Positions 15,386-21,203 of a stretch of DNA of 21,203 nt are shown in pieces; position 1 is the stretch's first letter; each line of letters begins with the position of its first letter. Origin of the DNA: a virus; IMG/VR virus record IMGVR_UViG_3300033388_002426, positions 1 to 21,203 of that record, one strand, 5' to 3'. The translations under genes were made by a program, and so were the position numbers. The notes under the pieces are model-generated. The model was not told the origin of the DNA and made no database searches. It saw only the letters and a program-made list of their open reading frames with translations.

Positions 15386-16301
15386 TTGCTTTGTGCCCCA
15401 CTTTTAGGCCGCCCCGGTAGCAGGCCGCCTCGTTGCCCGCACTAGAGCAGGCGATCTCGATGTATATGCTGTAGTCCCCTGCAGTCAGCGACTGCAAAGC
15501 GAACCCACTGCACGGGTGTCTCTGGTTTGTCCCGGAGTTAATCGTCGCCGGCGGCGGGTTCAGGTTCGGGAGATCTGCACCGCCACCCCCTGAGTCCTTT
15601 GGCTCCTGCACATGCTCGCACAGCGTCACAGGGGCGCTCGGCGGGTTGGTGTCCAGGATGACGTTCGCCTCAAAGTCTGACGTCGCCGAGTTGTATGACC
15701 AGACGTAGAACCAGTCCAGCGGGTAGTCGCCGTCCTCTGTCACGGTAAAGTCGAGCTGCAGGTACGTGGCGAACGCGGTCGTGTTGTTTATTGCGCCAGC
15801 AGTGTCCGAGATCATCTGCAAGTACGGGAGCACCTTGCCCAGGAGCACGTTGCCGCTGTCGTCGGTGTACATGCTTTTTTGATCTGCGACTGTTCCGTCG
15901 TTGCGAGTGTTCTGCGGGTACGCACTGGCCAGCAGGTTGCCCGCAGTGTCGATCGCCCACCGGACGATGCCGCCAAGTGTCACCAGGAAGGTCCCGACGC
16001 TAATGGCCGCCGAATTATTGGCGCCGTCTGTGATGAACGCATGACGGTGCAGGGGGTCCGCGTTGGATCCGTCGCGCAAGGTTGTGAGGTCCACCCGCTC
16101 GGCAGGCAAGAACCACACCCGGCTCGCGGTCTCGTCGATGTTGTCGGCATTCAGGACGACGGTGCCCGTCTGGCCGTTTACGCTGAGCACGTCGTCTGTG
16201 TTGTCTAGTTTGAACCAGTTGCCCGCCAGGGTGTCATCCCACACGGCCAGGTCTGTGGCTCTCCAGTTCGTCTCGCCGTTCAGGTTCGTGCTGCCGTCCA
16301 C
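15378..16301 (-). CDS. C-terminal part of capsid-side fiber protein
   Basis: 307 residues if read from GTG at 16301. It contains the fiber motif DDVLSVNGQTGTVVLNADNI near 37-56, a HRHAFITD turn near 86-93, and a C-terminal beta-rich domain with TYLQLDFTVTEDGDYPLDWF and four Cys. The real coding frame extends upstream as LTLNQGEAYIVS, with no ATG before the in-frame TAA near 16425, so independent initiation is doubtful. Joined to the upstream ORF by a +1 shift near 16338, the protein would be about 590 residues. Either a recoding event or an indel in the sequence explains the split. The stop overlaps the 227-residue gene. Confidence 0.7.
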   Translation of the reverse strand: MDGSTNLNGETNWRATDLAVWDDTLAGNWFKLDNTDDVLSVNGQTGTVVLNADNIDETASRVWFLPAERVDLTTLRDGSNADPLHRHAFITDGANNSAAISVGTFLVTLGGIVRWAIDTAGNLLASAYPQNTRNDGTVADQKSMYTDDSGNVLLGKVLPYLQMISDTAGAINNTTAFATYLQLDFTVTEDGDYPLDWFYVWSYNSATSDFEANVILDTNPPSAPVTLCEHVQEPKDSGGGGADLPNLNPPPATINSGTNQRHPCSGFALQSLTAGDYSIYIEIACSSAGNEAACYRGGLKVGHKANV

Positions 16302-17151
16302 GCTGACGATGTACGCCTCGCCCTGGTTGAGCGTAAGTGCCGACCTTGTTTGCTGTTTGTTCTGCAGTGGCCAGGGTCGACTGGATCGTGTCCAGGTTGG
16401 CCGGTGCGGTCACTGTTAAAAAATCGGTTTTTACTTTATCCGCTGCAGGCATGGCGCCGTCAGTGGTGGGGGTGGCCAGGTTGACCTGGATCTCCTGGTT
16501 CGCCAGGTTGAGTGTGTCCTGGGTTGTGCTGTCCGCGTTCAGTGTGACGGCGTCATGGCGGGCCGCAGTGTTGGCTGCGATCTCTCCGCGTTCGATAGCG
16601 GTCAGGATCTTGGCGGTGGCCGTCTCGGCCATGTTGCCCATGCTGAACGCATCGCCCTCCACATTTGTCGGATCATATACCGCCTTGAGCATGTCGCCAG
16701 GAACGCCGAGTCCCGTGTCGACCCACAAGGGGGAGCTGTTCACATACCAGAAAGTCTGCGTGCTAAGCACCGCAGCAGTGGATCCGATCGCCTGGTCGGC
16801 CGCCGGGAACTGTGTCTCCAGGTCGGCGGGGTCAGCAAATACCCCTAAAAAACGGGCGGCAGCACCACTCGCACAGCATTCTCTCATGTTCACTTTGCCC
16901 TCCTGGTTCGGGCAGAAAGCCCATAGACCTGCCTCACCTTCGCAAACATCGAAGGGGACAGATGGCCATCGGCGGACGATGTTGTACGCGTCGTGGTCCG
17001 TTGCTGGTTGTGCGGCCTGTTTGGCCAGGTAGACATCCGCCGCGCCGATATTATCGACGACCACTGCCGTGCCCACTGCCACGCCGGTGAGCGCGTACAG
17101 GTCGATCCATTCCCCCTCGGGGACGGTGATATTCGGGAGGGTGTCTGCCAT
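16234..17151 (-). CDS. N-terminal part of capsid-side fiber protein, apparently frameshifted
   Basis: 305 residues from ATG at 17151. The N-terminus (ITVPEGEWIDLYALTGVAVG) looks like a virion-anchor domain. It is followed by a LSTQTFWYVNSSPLWVDTG module near 129-147, YDPTNVEGDAFSMGNM near 159-174 and APANLDTIQSTLATAEQT near 249-266, all of the type seen in trimeric phage fibers. The last 35 or so residues (from Thr272) turn Arg/Gly/Gln-rich and look like out-of-frame translation of the second half's reading frame. Four Cys lie between 70 and 93. The gene lies between the capsid and neck genes, which suggests a head or neck fiber rather than a tail fiber. Confidence 0.72.
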   Translation of the reverse strand: MADTLPNITVPEGEWIDLYALTGVAVGTAVVVDNIGAADVYLAKQAAQPATDHDAYNIVRRWPSVPFDVCEGEAGLWAFCPNQEGKVNMRECCASGAAARFLGVFADPADLETQFPAADQAIGSTAAVLSTQTFWYVNSSPLWVDTGLGVPGDMLKAVYDPTNVEGDAFSMGNMAETATAKILTAIERGEIAANTAARHDAVTLNADSTTQDTLNLANQEIQVNLATPTTDGAMPAADKVKTDFLTVTAPANLDTIQSTLATAEQTANKVGTYAQPGRGVHRQRGRQHEPERRDELESHRPGRVG

Positions 17152-17172
17152 GTTGTTCTTTGCCTCTTAAAG

Positions 17173-17207
17173 AAAAAAGGCGACACACTTCTCAGCGGGC
17201 CGCCTTT
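17173..17207 (-). terminator. Predicted intrinsic terminator after the capsid gene group
   Basis: On the minus strand AAAGGCG (17201-17207) can pair with CGCCTTT (17176-17182), a 7-bp stem with an 18-base loop that includes a smaller GC-rich segment. The stem is followed by a T-run (TTTTTT up to 17173). The loop is long, so the structure is moderate. It lies just after the coiled-coil protein gene and 22 bases before the fiber ATG, so it would separate high-level capsid expression from the fiber and neck genes, probably partially. Confidence 0.6.
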
Positions 17208-17236
17208 CCATTCTCACACACTAACTAGAGCGGGGT

Positions 17237-17545
17237 CTAGCCTGCAGCTTTTTTGAGCTTTGCGACTTCCTTCTCAAGGTCGGCATTTTTTGCCAGGGCT
17301 CCGGATAGCTGAGCTGTAAGCTCTGCCACGTTGCCGCCGGCGCTGGAGTCAACCAGCTGGCCACCTTTGAGAGCTTTCGCGTCTCCTTTAGCTGCGAGCT
17401 TTACGCCTGCACGTTCTGCCTGGGCCTCTGTCACTTCCACCTCAGTGCCAGGAGCGACGTGGACCATCACCCCCTTTACTTTCTGGTAGTAGCGCGGATG
17501 CACCACGACTCGGGTCACTTTTTTATCGGCTTTTTTATCAGTCAC
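17237..17545 (-). CDS. Small coiled-coil protein following the major capsid gene
   Basis: 102 residues. A basic N-terminus (MTDKKADKKVTRVVVHPRYY) leads into a short beta part with VHVAPGTEVEVTEAQAERAG, a pattern (Gly then Val-E-V then an EA helix) seen in several small phage head proteins. The C-terminal 35 or so residues (VAELTAQLSGALAKNADLEK) form a likely coiled coil. Many phages carry a similar small gene after the capsid gene, of uncertain role. The start is GTG at 17545 behind TAGGGGGGACTTGAATC, a motif shared with another head gene. A terminator follows. Confidence 0.7.
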   Translation of the reverse strand: MTDKKADKKVTRVVVHPRYYQKVKGVMVHVAPGTEVEVTEAQAERAGVKLAAKGDAKALKGGQLVDSSAGGNVAELTAQLSGALAKNADLEKEVAKLKKAAG

Positions 17546-17562
17546 GATTCAAGTCCCCCCTA
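17543..17562 (-). promoter_or_regulatory. Stop-SD-GTG initiation cassette, copy 1
   Basis: The coding strand reads TAGGGGGGACTTGAATCGTG. It holds the major capsid stop TAG, a G-rich Shine-Dalgarno and the GTG start of the coiled-coil gene. It is nearly identical to the cassette at 19101-19118. Confidence 0.65.
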
Positions 17563-18633
17563 TGCCGAAGCGTACAAGGCGCAGGTGTTGCCGAAATAGT
17601 CGGTCTTAACCTGGAACCCTATGGCGCCCCACACTGCAAACTCATAGTTCGAGTTGTACATCGGGCGAGGCATTGCCACGGTGTTGATACCCATGCCGAC
17701 AACAGGACGAACACTCTCTTGATCGAGAGGGAAGCCCATCAGCTCGTTGCCCACAAGCTTGTTCGTAGCTTTGATCGTAGCAACGCCACGCAAGCCACTC
17801 AGCTCCTGTTCAATTAACTGCGCGTCGTACTGCTGAGAGAACCTGCGCTCGAAATTCGAGGCGATCTCCTCAGACACATAGTACACCGCGTCCTTGCCGC
17901 ACTTGTTGTCGATGCGTAGAACATCACGCAGCTGAATGAACGCCGCCTTGATTTCCTCGCCCGACTTCGTGTTGTCGGTAAAGTCGAAGTTTATACCACC
18001 AGCGCCCAGGTCAACCTGTGCCACTCGCGAGTCGTTTCGCATACCGCCCCAGCTCAAGCCATCCACAACGATGATCTGGCCGTTCGCGTCAACGTGACCG
18101 TCAAGGAACTGATCGGCCGCATGGCGTCGAATCGTCGCAACGCTTTCGCGCTGGTCGTCGATCAATGCGTCGAAGCCCTCAGACTGCTGCGCGTTCCACT
18201 CTCTCCAGTTACGGAAAAAGCCTGTGTCATGCACAGGAACGATCGCGCCGTCATACTTGTACTCGACCTGGTCCAGACGTACACCTGTTTGCCCAGTCAT
18301 GGACGTTTTGGCGTTGCCTGCATCAGATGCCTGGCGGAACTTGCTCACGAGCTTGCCTATGCTCACAGAACGAGACAATGGCAGCAGATCATTCAAGAAC
18401 GCGTCCCCGTCGTCTAGTCTCATGCGCTCGACAGTTACGTTGTCAAACTCCTGGTAGACTTCCTCGGGGATGATCCCCTCGTTGCCGACAAGTTGCTGCT
18501 GGCCGTTGGCCTGTAGCATCGCTGCCATGTGTAGTGCTTCGCTTACTTCAAAAGCTCGGCGTGCGTTGCGCACCTCATCCCACTGCTGAGATCCGGCGCG
18601 ACTGTTTCCAATGATAGTTTGTTCAAATATCAC
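17560..18633 (-). CDS. Major capsid protein
   Basis: 357 residues. The N-terminus is helical (about 1-50), followed by a LPLSRSVSIGKLVSKFRQAS strand-turn region near 84-103 and TGQTGVRLDQVEYKYDGAIV near 113-132. A RRHAADQFLDGH helix lies near 168-179. The C-terminal region has VRPVVGMGINTVAMPRPMYN near 310-329 and a final FAVWGAIGFQVKTD strand. This organisation fits an HK97-fold capsid protein; its place after protease/scaffold and decoration genes supports it. The start GTG at 18633 follows an AGGGGGTGAT sequence, one of the strongest Shine-Dalgarno matches in the window, consistent with high expression. Confidence 0.88.
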   Translation of the reverse strand: MIFEQTIIGNSRAGSQQWDEVRNARRAFEVSEALHMAAMLQANGQQQLVGNEGIIPEEVYQEFDNVTVERMRLDDGDAFLNDLLPLSRSVSIGKLVSKFRQASDAGNAKTSMTGQTGVRLDQVEYKYDGAIVPVHDTGFFRNWREWNAQQSEGFDALIDDQRESVATIRRHAADQFLDGHVDANGQIIVVDGLSWGGMRNDSRVAQVDLGAGGINFDFTDNTKSGEEIKAAFIQLRDVLRIDNKCGKDAVYYVSEEIASNFERRFSQQYDAQLIEQELSGLRGVATIKATNKLVGNELMGFPLDQESVRPVVGMGINTVAMPRPMYNSNYEFAVWGAIGFQVKTDYFGNTCALYASA

Positions 18634-18647
18634 AATATCACCCCCTA
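18631..18647 (-). promoter_or_regulatory. Strong SD and GTG start of the major capsid gene
   Basis: The coding strand reads TAGGGGGTGATATTGTG. The decoration gene stop TAG runs straight into GGGGGTGAT, which nearly matches the full anti-Shine-Dalgarno, then the GTG start. It resembles the two neighbouring cassettes but lacks their TTGAATC. Confidence 0.7.
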
Positions 18648-19103
18648 TGCTGCGCGACAGCGAACAAGTGCATCGGCGCCGCTGACGTTCACAATCTCGT
18701 CAGAGTACGCAACGATGTTCTCGGTGCCATCAGTTGCTGCGATAGCGAGTTTACCCGCTGCGGTCCACGACAAGGCCGTGTTCTTTGTGGTGATGTTGTT
18801 ACCATCAGCCACTATCGCGTTGAAAAATTCCCCAGAGCGCGGCTGTATTGCCACCATGTTCTCGTTCTGGGTCCAGGCGTCGTCGACGCTTCGCGTGCGT
18901 TGCTGATCTTTATCAGCTACAAGCAAAGGGCCACCGAACACAGTCGCCGCGCGTGAATTAAGCTGCAGCCCAGTTGCTGCTTGCTCGATCACACTGCCAG
19001 GCAAAGTGCTGGCGCTAAGGGCTACACCCTCCACGTTCAACGGCTTGCAGTTCGCTACGCCTGCGGGTCCGACATAAATTGTGCGTTTTCCAATAATAGA
19101 CAC
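18645..19103 (-). CDS. Probable capsid decoration protein
   Basis: 152 residues, predominantly beta. The N-terminus (MSIIGKRTIYVGPAGVANCK) is followed by SASTLPGSVIEQAATGLQLN and a central loop with DDAWTQNENMVAIQPRSGEF. No catalytic motif is visible. Its position directly before the major capsid gene, its size and its beta content fit a head decoration or cement protein, but no family motif was recognised. The start is GTG at 19103, with a GGGGGA Shine-Dalgarno overlapping the upstream stop. Confidence 0.65.
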   Translation of the reverse strand: MSIIGKRTIYVGPAGVANCKPLNVEGVALSASTLPGSVIEQAATGLQLNSRAATVFGGPLLVADKDQQRTRSVDDAWTQNENMVAIQPRSGEFFNAIVADGNNITTKNTALSWTAAGKLAIAATDGTENIVAYSDEIVNVSGADALVRCRAA

Positions 19104-19118
19104 GATTCAATCCCCCTA
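19101..19118 (-). promoter_or_regulatory. Stop-SD-GTG initiation cassette, copy 2
   Basis: The coding strand reads TAGGGGGATTGAATCGTG. The protease/scaffold stop TAG, a GGGGGA Shine-Dalgarno and the GTG start of the decoration gene are merged. It matches the cassette at 17543-17562 over GGGGG and TTGAATCGTG. Confidence 0.65.
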
Positions 19119-19580
19119 GTTTACAGCTGGAGCGCTGCCGGGCATACCGTAGTCATGCTTTTGAGCAGCACTAGCGGGTCCCTGGTTTACGTTTAACGGC
19201 AGACCGTGAGAACTTTGGCAGTTAGCGGCCATTGTTTTCAGGGTGTCGAGTGGGATGGCTTTCGCCGCTTCCACGTCAATGCCAGGGAACTTGTCACTGT
19301 TGCCGACTAAATCAGCAAGCTTGTCCAGCTCCTCGGTATTCCGTTCGTTTAATTGAAGCACTACGCCGTCCAGTTTTTCTGTCAACGGCGCCAGGGCATT
19401 CGCGACAGCCTCAGCCACAGCGTCGCCGCCTGCTGGTGGTTGCGCGGCCGGGCCTGGCTCGTCGTCAGTATTCTGTTTGGCTAAATGCTCGTTATACTTC
19501 GCCATCAGCGCAGCGTCGTCGATGTCTGCATTCACAGTCACCCCGGCGTCGGCCAATGCTTTCAGCATTAACTCTTTCAT
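19116..19580 (-). CDS. Scaffold protein from internal start within protease gene
   Basis: 154 residues, in frame with the protease gene. ATG at 19580 is preceded by AAGGTGA with about 4-5 bases of spacing, a much better ribosome site than expected by chance, and the reading changes at this point from a Asn/Gln/Pro-rich linker (QPRNNNQPQGDA) to a helical MKELMLKALADAGVTVNADI. The product is acidic with predicted helices, typical of scaffolds. The arrangement is like lambda C/Nu3, in which the scaffold is translated separately from the protease C-terminus. Independent expression is inferred. Confidence 0.65.
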   Translation of the reverse strand: MKELMLKALADAGVTVNADIDDAALMAKYNEHLAKQNTDDEPGPAAQPPAGGDAVAEAVANALAPLTEKLDGVVLQLNERNTEELDKLADLVGNSDKFPGIDVEAAKAIPLDTLKTMAANCQSSHGLPLNVNQGPASAAQKHDYGMPGSAPAVN

Positions 19581-20522
19581 AGCATCACCTTGTGGTTGGT
19601 TATTGTTTCTAGGTTGGTATGTGACCTCGCGCTTTACTGGCAGCGGCAAGCTCACGATCGTGGCCCGTCCATTCTCATCGAGAACGTACGAAGCCTCGAA
19701 CAGGTTGTCCCCTTCCGCTGAGTAGATCACGCGGTCCGGGAATATATCGTCGATGTACACCCACTCGGCCATGCCGGCTGTGGGGTCACGTTTTAAAGCA
19801 TCGAGCAAGGCGTCGCGCAGGTTATCCACGGACATCTCGTTCGGTTGTGGGGTGTGCGAGTATGATGTCACCAGGTGCGTCTGCACCTCGATCTCCTCGC
19901 CGTTACTGTTCACGGCCATGCCGACGCCCTGGTGTGGCTGAGCCGCACCTACAGAGTCGAGCAGGATGGCGTCATGGTCGAACTGCATGTTCCTGGCGAT
20001 CCAGGAGAACTGCTGCCCGGCTGCATTAGCCTGGGGGGCGGGCAGGGTTTCGACCTCTACGAACACGCCGACAGATGTGTGGATCGGCCGGGCGTCTGGG
20101 TTGTTTTCGATTTCTGCTACACGGTCCAGGAGGCGCTTGCCTCTGTCCGTTTTCATGGCCTCGGCCACGTTGATGACTTTGCCCACAGCGACGCGACCGT
20201 TCTCTCGGCGCACGTTCTCGTTGTAGGCTCCTGCATAAAAATTATGAATTGCTGACGGATCGGTCGCGGAGATAAAGTTCCCGGCGGTGTCCGTGGGGTG
20301 TTCTACTGGTGCGAGTGTTCGCTCTAGGCTCTCGTAGGACTTCTCGATCTCATCGGCAGGGTACAGGCCCCCGTTCATCACGATGTCGTCCGGCAGAGTC
20401 ATGGAACTGATGACAACGTGCTCCACGCCGTCGATGTTCATGCGCTTGACCGCCTCGCGGGCGATTCGTGTGGCGCATTCCCTCAGGTCGCCTGTGCAGA
20501 CGTCCGTCCCTATAACCGACAA
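19116..20522 (-). CDS. Prohead protease fused to scaffold domain
   Basis: 468 residues. Residues about 30-200 form the protease part, DUF2213-like: VMNGGLYPADEIEKSY near 48-63, APVEHP with His75, PIHTSVGVFVE near 146-156 and FDHDAILLD near 181-189. Ser150 in the S-x-G motif and His183 are the likely catalytic pair, with His75 a further candidate; this is inferred from other phage prohead proteases. Residues about 315-468 are acidic, Ala-rich and helical, with AEAVANALAPLTEKLDGVVL, as in scaffolds. The start is TTG at 20522, as no ATG or GTG occurs in frame downstream of the preceding stop before Met28. An AGAGG lies 11 bases upstream. A later start at Met28 is possible. Confidence 0.82.
   Translation of the reverse strand: MSVIGTDVCTGDLRECATRIAREAVKRMNIDGVEHVVISSMTLPDDIVMNGGLYPADEIEKSYESLERTLAPVEHPTDTAGNFISATDPSAIHNFYAGAYNENVRRENGRVAVGKVINVAEAMKTDRGKRLLDRVAEIENNPDARPIHTSVGVFVEVETLPAPQANAAGQQFSWIARNMQFDHDAILLDSVGAAQPHQGVGMAVNSNGEEIEVQTHLVTSYSHTPQPNEMSVDNLRDALLDALKRDPTAGMAEWVYIDDIFPDRVIYSAEGDNLFEASYVLDENGRATIVSLPLPVKREVTYQPRNNNQPQGDAMKELMLKALADAGVTVNADIDDAALMAKYNEHLAKQNTDDEPGPAAQPPAGGDAVAEAVANALAPLTEKLDGVVLQLNERNTEELDKLADLVGNSDKFPGIDVEAAKAIPLDTLKTMAANCQSSHGLPLNVNQGPASAAQKHDYGMPGSAPAVN
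19578..19591 (-). promoter_or_regulatory. Internal ribosome binding site for scaffold
   Basis: The coding strand reads AAGGTGATGCTATG. AAGGTGA is complementary to the 16S rRNA tail and stands at suitable spacing from the in-frame ATG at the boundary between protease and scaffold regions. Confidence 0.6.
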
Positions 20523-20582
20523 AAACTGCGCGCCTCTTGATGCGTATCTGACCGCATTCTGGCCGCAGAGTCAAGCCAGGCG
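20523..20582 (-). other. Leader between acidic protein and protease genes
   Basis: This 60-base gap has an AGAGG Shine-Dalgarno before the TTG start. The protease frame stays open through most of it, back to a TGA near 20571, but holds no start codon. I saw no promoter or terminator. Confidence 0.45.
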
Positions 20583-20783
20583 TCACAGGGCCACCTCGGG
20601 CGCGACTTTCTCCTGGAAATCTGAGTCCGTCAGGGGGGTGTCTGCCACGATAGCGGCCAGCATTTTCCTGGCGGTCTCCTCCTCCTCCTCGTCGAGTGCG
20701 GTGTACAACACGTCCATCGTCAGGGAGTGCGGGAACTTCTCCTGGTACGCGAACACGATGTCGTCTGTGGTCTGAGTTGTCAT
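20583..20783 (-). CDS. Small acidic protein upstream of prohead protease
   Basis: 66 residues, strongly acidic with DEEEEETARK near 31-40 and two helices likely. No family was recognised. The start ATG at 20783 has GGAGG 7 bases upstream and an ATGA overlap with the upstream gene, which supports that it is a real gene. The stop is TGA at 20583-20585. A role in head assembly is only suggested by its position. Confidence 0.7.
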   Translation of the reverse strand: MTTQTTDDIVFAYQEKFPHSLTMDVLYTALDEEEEETARKMLAAIVADTPLTDSDFQEKVAPEVAL

Positions 20784-21203
20784 AGTAAGTCCTCCATTAT
20801 TTCGACGAGATTCGGTGCGAGCTCGTCTACCATCACGCGGCCCAGAGGCCCCGCGTCTGTTGCGTTCAGGCTGAACACCTGGGCGAATGCCTCCAGGTTG
20901 TTGCCGTAGCGAATTGATCCACGTTTAAAGCTTTTATAATACGCATTCGAGTGACCGCCGCCCTGCTTGTTGTTCGTGATCGCGCTCACCAGGTCGGTGA
21001 TGTGGCCGGCCTCCCTGTATGAGTCTTTCAGCAGGTACGATCCGCCACTGTCCCACAGGGCCGACACGTACCCGAGAGGCCTGTCCGCTCGCTCTGCCGC
21101 CACCACTGCGATGACCACGTCGTCCAGACGCCTGTCGGTGATTACCGCGCCAGACTCCTCCAGCTTGTCGATTATCATGCGGCCGGTGCTGCCTTTTTTC
21201 GTA
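20780..21203 (-). CDS. C-terminal part of a probable minor head protein, cut by window edge
   Basis: The open frame runs from the window edge to TGA at 20780. ATG at 21178 is probably internal because the frame stays open upstream and reads TKKGSTGRM before it. The visible 140 or so residues contain SYREAGHITDLV, close to the zincin HExxH pattern but with Arg in place of the first His, and a later NLEAFAQVFSLN helix where such proteins carry a third metal ligand. Phage minor head (SPP1 gp7/MuF) proteins often have a metallopeptidase-like C-terminal domain with this spacing. The next gene begins in an ATGA overlap. The assignment is moderate; the N-terminal part is outside the window. Confidence 0.6.
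   Translation of the reverse strand, partial: TKKGSTGRMIIDKLEESGAVITDRRLDDVVIAVVAAERADRPLGYVSALWDSGGSYLLKDSYREAGHITDLVSAITNNKQGGGHSNAYYKSFKRGSIRYGNNLEAFAQVFSLNATDAGPLGRVMVDELAPNLVEIMEDLL

Noticed and set aside
16420-16440. T TTT TTA heptamer in the fiber gene, a textbook -1 slippery sequence in the right frame
   Set aside because: The -1 frame after it does not join the downstream fiber ORF, which is in the +1 frame, and it ends at a stop without coding character. It is probably chance.
17152-17236. Possible promoter for the fiber gene in the gap after the coiled-coil gene
   Set aside because: No convincing -35/-10 pair was seen; only the terminator-like hairpin and a ribosome site can be supported.
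20350-20586. 78-codon frame on the minus strand starting GTG at 20586 in a GTGA overlap
   Set aside because: Its translation is Arg-rich and overlaps the protease gene in another frame; it looks like a shadow. It could only matter if the protease start were frameshifted, for which there is no evidence.

Overview
The window is a block of late structural genes from a tailed, contractile-tail bacteriophage (myovirus morphology) or a prophage of that type. Every supported gene lies on the minus strand. The genes are tightly packed, often with ATGA or GTGA stop/start overlaps, so the late operon reads from base 21203 down to base 1. Base composition is GC-rich (near 60% by eye), and the initiation regions carry clear Shine-Dalgarno sequences. 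This fits a phage of a GC-rich Gram-negative bacterium; a predicted lipoprotein near the left end agrees with that. The host cannot be named from the sequence. No tRNA, rRNA, CRISPR array, insertion sequence, integrase or attachment site was seen.

Layout in transcription order. Head module (21203 to about 17237): the C-terminal part of a probable minor head protein, a small acidic protein, a prohead protease with a fused C-terminal scaffold that also has its own internal start, a probable capsid decoration protein, the major capsid protein, and a small coiled-coil protein. A predicted terminator follows. Fiber and neck module (17151 to 12317): a virion fiber split across two overlapping reading frames, an unrecognised 227-residue protein, then a DUF4054-like adaptor, a head-closure-like protein, an HK97 gp10-like protein and a Mu gp37-like protein. 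Tail module (12320 to 2626): DUF2635-like protein, sheath, tube, tail assembly chaperone with a probable frameshift extension, tape measure, DNA-circulation protein, and the Mu gp44 to gp48 baseplate series in order. Left end: a tail fiber ending in a likely six-bladed beta-propeller, a lipoprotein, a DUF1353 protein and a truncated membrane protein.

The gene order from gp37-like to gp48-like follows the tail cluster of phage Mu closely. The head, and the fiber placed between capsid and neck, do not follow Mu. The most notable signals are: (1) a probable recoding site producing a 208-residue tail chaperone; (2) a tail-fiber beta-propeller built from six repeats of about 49 residues with an apparent closure strand; (3) one beta-rich module present four times in two unrelated proteins, with one copy nested in another; (4) a capsid-side fiber that needs a +1 shift to be read through; (5) three similar stop-plus-Shine-Dalgarno-plus-GTG junctions in the capsid genes; and (6) a zincin-like motif with its first His replaced in the minor head protein. 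The large structural assignments are secure at family level. The fine functions of the small proteins are not.
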